Of a stretch of 5,237 nucleotides of DNA, positions 1 to 4,803 are shown piece by piece. Location: the NCBI GenBank assembly GCA_012798365.1, contig JAAZNH010000031.1, positions 1-5,237 of the forward strand, in the 5' to 3' direction. This DNA comes from Methanomicrobiales archaeon (GTDB lineage Archaea > Halobacteriota > Methanomicrobia > Methanomicrobiales > Methanospirillaceae). Made by a program: the position numbers and the translations under genes. Numbering within the stretch: position 1 is the stretch's first letter; each line of letters starts with the position of its first letter. Below the pieces are notes generated by a model. It was given only the letters and a program-made list of their open reading frames with translations. It was not told the DNA's origin and made no database searches.

Positions 1-56
1 CAGTTATATTAACCTATCGTGGGGGGACCGGAGCGGTGTGGCTATTTTGCACCAGG

Positions 57-407
57 TTACCGCGGGTGCATGTCACGCCGGCAGGAGAGGAGGATCGCCT
101 CGACATCGCGTTTCCTTCCCCCGCAGGAAGGATCATGGCGTCCTTTCATCCCACCTACGATAGCGATGAGGGTGAGGATATCGGTCTTTGAAAGGCTGGA
201 AAAACAGAACTGCTCCCACTGGTCCCGGCCGCAGTTGTCCCAGATCTCGCTCAGGGCGTGCCTGAGGCTGGCACGGTCTTCCGGCGTGAGGGTCTCCCAC
301 TCCGCATCCGGTGAGCGGCGGATGCGCTCAAGGGCTGCCTCAACCGCCCGGTCCCGGTGGAGAAGGAACCGCCGCCTCCCCAGGTTGTCGTCCGTGCTCG
401 GGCACAT
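57..407 (-). CDS. Hypothetical protein, 116 aa, probably cytoplasmic
   Basis: I do not recognise this protein. The minus-strand reading looks coding, while the overlapping plus-strand frame is Arg/Ser-rich and looks like a shadow. It is charged and apparently mostly helical. An Arg/Glu-rich N-terminal half (about residues 11-55, including TPEDRASL at 41-48) is followed by a Trp- and Cys-containing stretch (W56, C59, W64, C68). Next comes a short hydrophobic run (ILTLIAIVGG, 77-86) and a basic tail. Five cysteines (2, 59, 68, 95, 109) show no recognisable metal-binding spacing. The hydrophobic run is too short to be a confident membrane segment. The start is ATG at 407. No Shine-Dalgarno sequence precedes it; the upstream bases are A-rich, so a leaderless or short-leader transcript is possible. 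It has no operon partner in view, and no T-rich terminator follows its TAA stop. Confidence 0.6.
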   Translation of the reverse strand: MCPSTDDNLGRRRFLLHRDRAVEAALERIRRSPDAEWETLTPEDRASLRHALSEIWDNCGRDQWEQFCFSSLSKTDILTLIAIVGGMKGRHDPSCGGRKRDVEAILLSCRRDMHPR

Positions 408-438
408 AGGATTTTTTGAATCTATACGGGTACCGGCT

Positions 439-446
439 GATAAAAC
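439..446 (-). promoter_or_regulatory. Possible TATA box for the 116-aa hypothetical gene
   Basis: On the minus strand the octamer GTTTTATC lies about 32 bases upstream of the ATG at 407. A start site 24-28 bases downstream of the box would leave a leader of roughly 10 bases with no Shine-Dalgarno sequence, consistent with near-leaderless archaeal genes. The match to the archaeal TATA consensus is weak and there is no clear BRE. Confidence 0.2.
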
Positions 447-714
447 TACCTGCCGGCCGGTTCCCGCCCCAGCAAACCCATAAGGAACTCAGTATCTGCC
501 GGGAAATCCCCTTGCCCGGACACGGCACCTGGCTAGCCTGTTCGGAGACACCGCTGTCCGAGTGTCGGGAACGGATATTGCTCACCCCCCGCCAGCATCC
601 CAGGTACCCTGCAACACTGCTGCCCGGGAAAATCCATGCTCCCATTTTTCCAACTTCATGCCCTTCATAACCCGATGCGGTCAACTACCGATCAGGCCGG
701 GAAGAGACCGGGCC

Positions 715-719
715 AGGGA
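715..719 (+). promoter_or_regulatory. Weak ribosome-binding site supporting the ATG at 727
   Basis: AGGGA ends 7 bases before the ATG at 727. It is a partial match to the archaeal Shine-Dalgarno sequence. Together with the position of the signal-like segment it favours this start over the upstream in-frame candidates. Confidence 0.35.
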
Positions 720-726
720 ATCATCC

Positions 727-984
727 ATGAACACGACGACTGTTCCGGCTCCGGCCGGGAAAAAACACCGGGCGCTCCTCATCATCGCCTTTATCGTTGC
801 GATCGTGGCAGGGGCTGTTTTTGTCCCCGCCATGGCAGGCAACGATGAATGCAAAAACGAGTGCGGCCACTGTGCCGAAAAATATGGTGATGGCACCTTC
901 CTGTACTGGATCTGCTACATTTTCGGCGGCGACTGCCAGAACACGTGCTGGGTTCCCACACCGAATCCGGGATCCCCGGTATAA
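727..984 (+). CDS. Small secreted or membrane-anchored cysteine-rich peptide, 85 aa
   Basis: I do not recognise a family. The ATG at 727 is chosen because it puts a signal-like segment near the N terminus: basic GKKHR (11-15), a hydrophobic core (about 16-34) and an Ala-x-Ala-type site (PAMA, ending at 37). An AGGGA at 715-719 is a weak ribosome-binding site. The same frame is open upstream to 562, but that part is Pro/Arg-rich and would bury the signal. The predicted mature part is only 48 residues and has six cysteines (42, 46, 49, 63, 70, 74), spaced C-x3-C-x2-C-x13-C-x6-C-x3-C. An aromatic stretch (TFLYWICYIF, 57-66) lies between the two cysteine clusters, and the tail is Pro/Gly-rich. 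Likely states are a disulfide-stabilised extracytoplasmic miniprotein or a metal-binding one; the sequence does not decide. It converges on the AcnX gene, 29 bases away. Confidence 0.6.
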   Translation: MNTTTVPAPAGKKHRALLIIAFIVAIVAGAVFVPAMAGNDECKNECGHCAEKYGDGTFLYWICYIFGGDCQNTCWVPTPNPGSPV

Positions 985-1013
985 CCTGACAGGGCGGGGA
1001 GGAGAGCCACCGC

Positions 1014-2177
1014 TCACTCGGTGGCAACCCGGATACATTCTTCCGTTGTCCCGATCCGGGCCGGTGAGGCACACATGTCCGGCACATAGGCAAGCGCTTT
1101 GCCGCTGTTGACCATGATGCCGGCATACTGCTCCATGACCGGCGATACCACCACACAGGTGTCGGCGAAGACCCGGGCGCCCCATTTCTCGATGGCATTG
1201 ACCGTATCCTGGTTTGCCTCGATCACGCTCTGCGCTGCAAAGACGTACAGGGGTTTTCGCACGAGTTTTCCATCAAGCAGCCGGGCAATGGTGCGGAGTT
1301 CTTCGGGCGAACAGTGGGGGCAGCCTAGCGCAACCGCCTCGACATCGATCTCCCGGAAGAGTTTTGTTACATCATTGCCTTCAACCGGAATCGCTTCAAG
1401 GCCCGTGACATCGTAGTGGTTCTTCTGCGCTTCCGGAGTTATCCCCTCCACGTGGTAGAGAGCGACAGCGCCGGTTGCTGCCATCGCGGCACCGAGTGCC
1501 TTGAGCTGGTCAGGCTCCGGCCGGATACCGGTGAGGTACGGGATCCGGTTGCCGACAAGCTTGCCGGCATGGTACCCCAGTGCACCGTACTCCGCGATGG
1601 TCCACCGGCTGGTGTCCGCCGTGACCGCGATTACCACCTGCGGCCTGCGGTTCTTTGCAAGATGGAACCCATAGCAGGGGGTCTTGCCCACGAGGGCTGC
1701 GGCAAGGGCGCCGGGCCCGCCCTCGCGGTTGGTCCGCGCACCAATGACCGAGTTTGCGTAACTGACTGCTGAGGACTCCGACCAGGCAAGGTGGTCGCCA
1801 AACGAGGTCTTTCGCAGGTAATACGGGGTACAGGTGCACTCAAGTGCAATCCCGAGCCGCTCGTAGGCAGCGACAACCGCCTGCTGCTTCTGGGCAAAAT
1901 CCACGCTCACTCCCATCTCGTCCCACCGGTCGCGGGGCATGCCGATGGGGTTGAGGACCGCGGGGACCACCGCTTTTGCATCCAGGGTGTTCAGCCACTG
2001 GAGGCCGTATTCGCCGATGGTCTTGTAGGAGGCCCCGCTGACCTGGGCGCTTTTGATCGGGACCAGGCGTTCGGCCCCGAAGACTTTTCCCAGTGCAACG
2101 AGGAGTTCGAGCATCTTCTGCCGGGTCTCGCCCTGCTCACCGGCAAGCATCCTCTCGTCATCGCGGTCGAGCTGCAT
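1014..2177 (-). CDS. Aconitase X (AcnX) large subunit; probable phosphomevalonate dehydratase large subunit
   Basis: The 387-aa product belongs to the aconitase X catalytic family (DUF521/COG1679) and is full length for a stand-alone large subunit. With a small DUF126 partner, the archaeal enzyme dehydrates mevalonate 5-phosphate to trans-anhydromevalonate 5-phosphate in the cytoplasm. Family signatures are QVSGASYKTIGE (45-56), the Cys-bearing ECTCTPY (113-119), the long conserved block GDHLAWSES...ARTNREGG (127-154), GCPH (285-288), ADTC (338-341) and VNSGK (356-360). Cys116 or Cys114, Cys286 and Cys341 are the likely Fe-S ligands, inferred from conservation in the family. The ATG at 2177 lies 4 bases after the UbiD-family stop, with GGTGA overlapping that stop, so translation is probably coupled. 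Other AcnX enzymes act on hydroxyproline or related substrates; the UbiX/UbiD neighbours argue for the mevalonate role. No DUF126 domain is fused to it and no DUF126 gene lies beside it here. Confidence 0.95.
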   Translation of the reverse strand: MQLDRDDERMLAGEQGETRQKMLELLVALGKVFGAERLVPIKSAQVSGASYKTIGEYGLQWLNTLDAKAVVPAVLNPIGMPRDRWDEMGVSVDFAQKQQAVVAAYERLGIALECTCTPYYLRKTSFGDHLAWSESSAVSYANSVIGARTNREGGPGALAAALVGKTPCYGFHLAKNRRPQVVIAVTADTSRWTIAEYGALGYHAGKLVGNRIPYLTGIRPEPDQLKALGAAMAATGAVALYHVEGITPEAQKNHYDVTGLEAIPVEGNDVTKLFREIDVEAVALGCPHCSPEELRTIARLLDGKLVRKPLYVFAAQSVIEANQDTVNAIEKWGARVFADTCVVVSPVMEQYAGIMVNSGKALAYVPDMCASPARIGTTEECIRVATE

Positions 2178-2179
2178 TG

Positions 2180-2186
2180 CCTCACC
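2180..2186 (-). promoter_or_regulatory. Shine-Dalgarno site of the AcnX gene overlapping the upstream stop
   Basis: On the minus strand GGTGAGG runs across the UbiD-family TGA stop (2184-2182) and ends 2 bases before the AcnX ATG at 2177. GGTGA matches the complement of the archaeal 16S rRNA 3' end. Its overlap with the stop codon suggests that ribosomes finishing the decarboxylase reinitiate on AcnX. Confidence 0.65.
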
Positions 2187-3417
2187 ACGTTGCCCGGGTG
2201 AAGTCCGCTTCGCGCCCGAGTACCATTGTTGCGTCCACGCCGATCTTCACGTTCGTGCCATCCTCGAGCTGGCAGGGGTCGAGCGACGAACCCCGGACGC
2301 CGGTGATGATCATCACGTCCCGGTCGCCACTCACCCGCGTCGCGATCGCATACTCGACCTCTGCCGGGTTCATGGGATCGATATCTTCGTCAACGACAAC
2401 GACATGCTTGAGCGAGGTGTGGGCGGCAAACGCTGCCATGATGGCGTTCTTTGCATCGCCCTGCGTGCTCTTCTTAACCTGGATAACGGCATGCAGGTAC
2501 CCGCAGCCGCCTTTGGTCAGCACAACATTCCGCACCTCGGTAACCCCGGCGACAGCCTTGTAGATCTTCGGCTCGTAGGGTGCGCCCATCAGCATCTTGT
2601 GCTCGTCCCCCCCGGGAAGGATCCCGTGGTAGATGAAGTCCGGCTTCGTGTACATACCGGTAATCTCGATGATATGCTGCATCCGGACCGGGTCATAGGT
2701 GCCGGTAATGTCAACGAACGGGCCTTCTTCAGTGAGTTCCGCGGTGATGAAACCTTCGAGCACGATCTCGGCATCGGGAACCCGCACACCGTTCTTACAC
2801 GTCTTCACCTTCAGGCTCCCGCCCATCAGTTCCGCGGCAAACGGGAGTTCCATCGCTGTCGGGACACGGGTGCAGCTGGCAAACGTGACAGCAGGGTGTG
2901 TCCCGATGGTGATGGCAACGGGGAGCTTCTTTCCTTTCGCAAGGGCCCGTTTCAGCATCACGTGGGTGTGCCGGCCCTCGACAAGGCGGGCGGCGAGCCG
3001 GTGGTCGTCGAGCACGAGCATCCGGTGGATCGATGCGTTCTCCACGCCATCCCAGCACGAGAAGACGATGCCGGAGGTGAGGTACTTCCCGGCATCTTTG
3101 GGGAAGTGGTGCATGATGGGAAGCTTCGACAGGTCCGGTTTCTTCATCGCAAGCGTGCCGTCTTCCATGACCTTCCCGTCGAATCTGGCATCGGCGAGCT
3201 TCTTCACCATCGTTGCCTCGTCCATGCCAAGCGCAAGGGCAAGCGATGAACGGCTTGCGGTCATGTTCATCACGGCCGGGTGGCCGTCAAGGTTGTGGAA
3301 ATAGAGGAGTTTGTCGGTCTCCGCTGCCATCTTCGGCGCTTCCATATCCGCCGATACCTTCTTTTTTACTTCGACAACAAGGCCGGCTTTTCGCATCTTC
3401 TCGATAAAATTACGCAT
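2182..3417 (-). CDS. UbiD-family prenylated-FMN decarboxylase; probable anhydromevalonate phosphate decarboxylase
   Basis: The 411-aa product is a complete UbiD-family enzyme. The expected reaction is decarboxylation of trans-anhydromevalonate 5-phosphate to isopentenyl phosphate, which isopentenyl phosphate kinase then converts to IPP. Numbered from the ATG at 3417, the cofactor and metal region shows N127 and R132 in NASIHR, His150/His152 in GRHTHVML, and Glu190 in AMELPFAAELMGG. The catalytic Glu pair is in DAEIVLEG (E217, E221). These fit the Asn/Arg/His/Glu set used by UbiD enzymes to bind prenylated FMN with its metal, and the Glu-Arg-Glu catalytic triad. VVDEDIDP (341-348) is also typical. 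ATG 3417 is preferred over the in-frame GTG at 3426 because GGAG lies 8 bases before it. The start overlaps the end of ubiX by 8 bases. Naming it for ubiquinone synthesis would mislead in a methanogen; the AcnX neighbour supports the mevalonate role. The substrate is inferred from context. Confidence 0.93.
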   Translation of the reverse strand: MRNFIEKMRKAGLVVEVKKKVSADMEAPKMAAETDKLLYFHNLDGHPAVMNMTASRSSLALALGMDEATMVKKLADARFDGKVMEDGTLAMKKPDLSKLPIMHHFPKDAGKYLTSGIVFSCWDGVENASIHRMLVLDDHRLAARLVEGRHTHVMLKRALAKGKKLPVAITIGTHPAVTFASCTRVPTAMELPFAAELMGGSLKVKTCKNGVRVPDAEIVLEGFITAELTEEGPFVDITGTYDPVRMQHIIEITGMYTKPDFIYHGILPGGDEHKMLMGAPYEPKIYKAVAGVTEVRNVVLTKGGCGYLHAVIQVKKSTQGDAKNAIMAAFAAHTSLKHVVVVDEDIDPMNPAEVEYAIATRVSGDRDVMIITGVRGSSLDPCQLEDGTNVKIGVDATMVLGREADFTRATW

Positions 3418-3964
3418 CGCTACCACTCCATCGCTGGCTCAGGGTATGTTCAATTTCAAGGTGGTCAAGCACCCGTGCCACGACCATATCGACAAGGTCG
3501 TCGATCTTTTTGGGTTTGTGATAGAAGCCGGGGCTCGCCGGCATGATCGTTGCACCTGCTTCTTCGGCGGCAAGCATGTTCTTTAAGTGGATCCGGGAAA
3601 GCGGCATCTCGCGGGTCACAAGGATGCACTTCCGGTGCTCCTTTAAGCAGACATCGGCCGTGCGGGCGATCAGGTTGTCCGCGTACCCGTTTGCGATTGC
3701 CGCCAGAGTCTTGGAGCTGCAGGGGATGACTACCATGCCATCGAGCTTGTGCGAACCACTTGCAATGGATGCAAAGAGCTTGTCATTCGGGTGATATTCA
3801 GCCCTGAATCCTTCGAACGAGACGCCCTCGTGGGCGGCTATCTTCGCTGCCACATCTGAAACGATGATGTGGACTTTTGCATCCTTACAGAGCACCTCAA
3901 GCAGGCGCCGGGCATAGACTGCCCCGCTGGCACCGGTCACGCCGACAACAATCTCCTTTTTCAT
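3410..3964 (-). CDS. ubiX: UbiX-family flavin prenyltransferase
   Basis: The 184-aa product is normal length for UbiX. The enzyme attaches a dimethylallyl group to FMN (from dimethylallyl phosphate, or in some members the diphosphate) to make prenylated FMN, the cofactor of UbiD decarboxylases such as the one encoded next. Signatures are the N-terminal Rossmann-like flavin loop GVTGASGAVYARRLL (8-22), PCSSKTLAAIANGYADNLI (81-99), R101, the stretch ILVTREMPLSRIHL (114-127) and MPASPGFYHKPK (141-152). ATG 3964 is chosen because it starts directly at the conserved MKKEIVVGVTG. An AGGAGGAGG precedes it at a rather long distance of 13 bases. The frame stays open for another 89 codons upstream, to an ATG at 4231 with its own good Shine-Dalgarno site, but that extension resembles no UbiX sequence. 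Its stop lies inside the start of the UbiD-family gene. It is the first gene of the operon, and its prenyl donor ultimately derives from the pathway it supports. Confidence 0.94.
   Translation of the reverse strand: MKKEIVVGVTGASGAVYARRLLEVLCKDAKVHIIVSDVAAKIAAHEGVSFEGFRAEYHPNDKLFASIASGSHKLDGMVVIPCSSKTLAAIANGYADNLIARTADVCLKEHRKCILVTREMPLSRIHLKNMLAAEEAGATIMPASPGFYHKPKKIDDLVDMVVARVLDHLEIEHTLSQRWSGSDA
3426..3429 (-). promoter_or_regulatory. Ribosome-binding site deciding the UbiD-family start
   Basis: GGAG (minus strand) is 8 bases before the ATG at 3417 but directly abuts the alternative GTG at 3426, where it could not work. This favours the ATG start and a 411-residue protein. Confidence 0.55.
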
Positions 3965-3977
3965 GGTAACTTTGCCG

Positions 3978-3986
3978 CCTCCTCCT
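3978..3986 (-). promoter_or_regulatory. Strong Shine-Dalgarno repeat before ubiX
   Basis: On the minus strand AGGAGGAGG precedes the ubiX ATG (3964) with 13 bases between. The sequence match is excellent but the spacing is longer than the usual 5-9, which may lower initiation. No other start codon lies at a better distance in this frame. Confidence 0.6.
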
Positions 3987-4009
3987 GTGATACCAATGTC
4001 AGAGCGCAG

Positions 4010-4020
4010 ATAAAAAAAGA
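4010..4020 (-). promoter_or_regulatory. Possible TATA box of the ubiX-UbiD-AcnX operon
   Basis: On the minus strand TCTTTTTTTATC lies about 50 bases upstream of the ubiX ATG. A start site 24-28 bases downstream would fall near 3985-3990, giving a leader of about 20-25 bases that barely includes the AGGAGGAGG. The match to the archaeal TATA consensus is moderate and no purine-rich BRE precedes it. If the real promoter is further upstream, the leader is long and includes the 4215-4245 hairpin. Confidence 0.3.
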
Positions 4021-4214
4021 GTTGTGTCCAAAGGAGCTCCCTTCCGGCTCGGAAAAAGCCGGGAACCTGCCGGTCTGCCTGATCGCTCGTGATCGTGCGT
4101 TGCCCGTTTTTTTTGTTGCCAGAAATGCCACCGGGGATTTTTTCATTGACAGGAATGTCTCCTGCCCCCGTGCCTTTGTGAGAATAACTGGGGCCATGCC
4201 TAGGCTTGTAATAT

Positions 4215-4245
4215 GCACGGAAAATCCTCATTGGCTCCTCCGTGC
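4215..4245 (-). repeat. Inverted repeat enclosing a Shine-Dalgarno site and an ATG
   Basis: Perfect 7-base arms GCACGGA (4245-4239) and TCCGTGC (4221-4215) can be extended in RNA by two G-U pairs and one A-U pair, to a 10-pair stem with an 11-base loop. The 5' arm contains GGAGGA, the loop contains the ATG at 4231, and the 3' arm contains the GTG at 4218. As minus-strand RNA this could hide a ribosome-binding site. Confidence 0.4.
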
Positions 4246-4248
4246 GCG

Positions 4249-4274
4249 AACAACCCCGGCGTTGTTGGTTTTTT
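4249..4274 (+). terminator. Hairpin plus T6, terminator-like on the plus strand
   Basis: AACAAC (4249-4254) and GTTGTT (4261-4266) form a perfect 6-base inverted repeat around a 6-base loop. Two G and six T (4269-4274) follow on the plus strand. The shape is that of an intrinsic terminator, but no plus-strand gene ends here. It might stop antisense transcription or act only as a DNA palindrome. Confidence 0.25.
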
Positions 4275-4289
4275 AGGAATGATCCCGGG

Positions 4290-4310
4290 AAAAAAAAGGA
4301 AAGGAAAAAA
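4290..4310 (-). terminator. Oligo-T terminator after the 157-aa membrane protein
   Basis: On the minus strand, 2 bases after the TGA stop, come T6, CC, TTT, CC and T8. Consecutive T runs directly after a stop are the typical archaeal intrinsic terminator, which needs no hairpin. This would separate the lipoprotein/membrane-protein unit from the ubiX operon. Confidence 0.65.
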
Positions 4311-4312
4311 CT

Positions 4313-4786
4313 TCAGCCCTGTTTTTCGACAGGGGCCTGGATCCGGTTTTTGGGCGGCGCAAAGAACCGGTACCTGACCTGGGACTCCTCCACCCTGCGG
4401 GCATGGGAGGGATTGAGGTCCCGGCGTGCCTCGATCACGAGCGTGTTGAGGATGTTATGGAGCCGGAGCGTATCATAGTCCTTGTCCTTGTGCTCGTTTA
4501 AAAAGTCGAGAAGGTCGTTGGTGCTTTTGAGGACACCGGTGCTGCCGATGAGGTTCAGGCGGTTGAGGGTCATGGCAAGGTTCTTTTTGGCAATGTCCAT
4601 CTTGTAGGGATCGCCCCCGGAAAGGTTCAGCTCGGTGATGGCATTGAGGAGATCCGTGTACACCTTCAGTTTCGCGGTGTTCTCGTGGCTCTTCCTCTCC
4701 GCCTCCCGCAGTTTCCAGACGGCGATGGCAATGACGATGATCACTGCCAGGATCCCGGCGATTATTACCAGCCAGTCTTCGTTCAT
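4313..4786 (-). CDS. Single-pass membrane protein of unknown function, 157 aa
   Basis: I cannot assign a named family. One strongly hydrophobic N-terminal segment (about residues 5-24, Ile/Val/Ala-rich) is followed by a positively charged region (KLREAERK, 25-32), so the bulk of the protein should face the cytoplasm with the helix as anchor. Residues 27-125 are charged and helical (for example KVYTDLLNAITELNL at 41-55, KKNLAMTLNRLNLIGS at 67-82, STNDLLDFLNEH at 88-99, NTLVIEARRDLNPS at 114-127). The pattern 'NRLNLIGS, then VLKSTNDLLDFL, then RRDLNPS' is reminiscent of uncharacterised helical proteins in bacteria and archaea; that is an impression, not a search result. The C-terminal tail is basic and Pro-rich. 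ATG 4786 has an excellent GAGGTG 5 bases upstream. The gene lies 17 bases behind the lipoprotein gene, so the two are probably co-transcribed, and a T-rich terminator follows. Confidence 0.85.
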   Translation of the reverse strand: MNEDWLVIIAGILAVIIVIAIAVWKLREAERKSHENTAKLKVYTDLLNAITELNLSGGDPYKMDIAKKNLAMTLNRLNLIGSTGVLKSTNDLLDFLNEHKDKDYDTLRLHNILNTLVIEARRDLNPSHARRVEESQVRYRFFAPPKNRIQAPVEKQG

Positions 4787-4791
4787 CGGGG

Positions 4792-4797
4792 CACCTC
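4792..4797 (-). promoter_or_regulatory. Shine-Dalgarno site of the 157-aa membrane protein
   Basis: GAGGTG on the minus strand, 5 bases before ATG 4786 and inside the 17-base gap after the lipoprotein stop, is a near-ideal archaeal ribosome-binding site and fixes this start. Confidence 0.7.
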
Positions 4798-4803
4798 ACG
4801 CTG

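Larger units (their letters stand above)
408..726. other. Gene-poor stretch between two divergent genes
   Basis: This 319-base interval lies between the divergently read hypothetical gene (minus) and the small cysteine-rich peptide gene (plus), so it should hold both promoters. The open frames crossing it give Pro/Arg/Gly-rich, unstructured translations with no family resemblance, and I do not call them genes. Weak nested inverted repeats are present around 542-566 (TCGGA at 542-546 with TCCGA at 557-561; GACAC at 547-551 with GTGTC at 562-566). I see no tRNA, no CRISPR-like repeat and no convincing TATA box for the plus-strand gene. Confidence 0.5.
3965..4312. other. 348-base leader between ubiX and the downstream end of the membrane-protein gene
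   Basis: No established gene is visible here. The G+C content is lower than in the flanking genes and there are A/T runs at 4012-4018, 4107-4114, 4138-4143, 4269-4274 and 4290-4310. Two minus-strand frames are open into ubiX. One begins at ATG 4231 and is in frame with ubiX. The other begins at GTG 4218 and its TGA overlaps the ubiX ATG as ATGA. The plus strand also has a long open frame, so openness by itself is weak evidence. Two inverted repeats (4215-4245 and 4249-4266) lie at the distal end. I see no tRNA-like cloverleaf. Confidence 0.5.

Noticed and set aside
3..13. Short palindrome GTTA-TAT-TAAC at the left edge as a promoter or operator
   Set aside because: It is only 11 bases, AT-rich and close to the edge. 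No gene starting from it is visible.
19..483. 154-codon plus-strand open frame overlapping the 116-aa minus-strand gene
   Set aside because: The translation is Arg/Ser-rich with no domain-like pattern and no good ribosome-binding site. The opposite strand reads as a more ordinary protein.
340..684. 114-codon minus-strand and 84-codon plus-strand (416-670) open frames across the gene-poor stretch
   Set aside because: Both give Pro/Gly/Ser-rich, unstructured translations without a family resemblance or ribosome-binding site. They are typical chance frames in G+C-rich DNA.
967..979. GC-rich inverted repeat (CCGGG-ATC-CCCGG) near the convergent gene ends as a terminator
   Set aside because: It lies inside the last codons of the cysteine-rich peptide gene and no T run follows on either strand, so nothing supports termination.
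2053..3249. 398-codon plus-strand open frame
   Set aside because: It lies antisense to the end of AcnX and most of the UbiD-family gene. The composition (His/Arg/Val-rich) is that of a mirror frame of a G+C-rich gene, while the minus strand carries clear family motifs.
3869..4276. 135-codon plus-strand open frame ending near the plus-strand terminator-like hairpin
   Set aside because: It starts inside ubiX in antisense and has no coding character or ribosome-binding site. Its end near the hairpin is probably coincidence.
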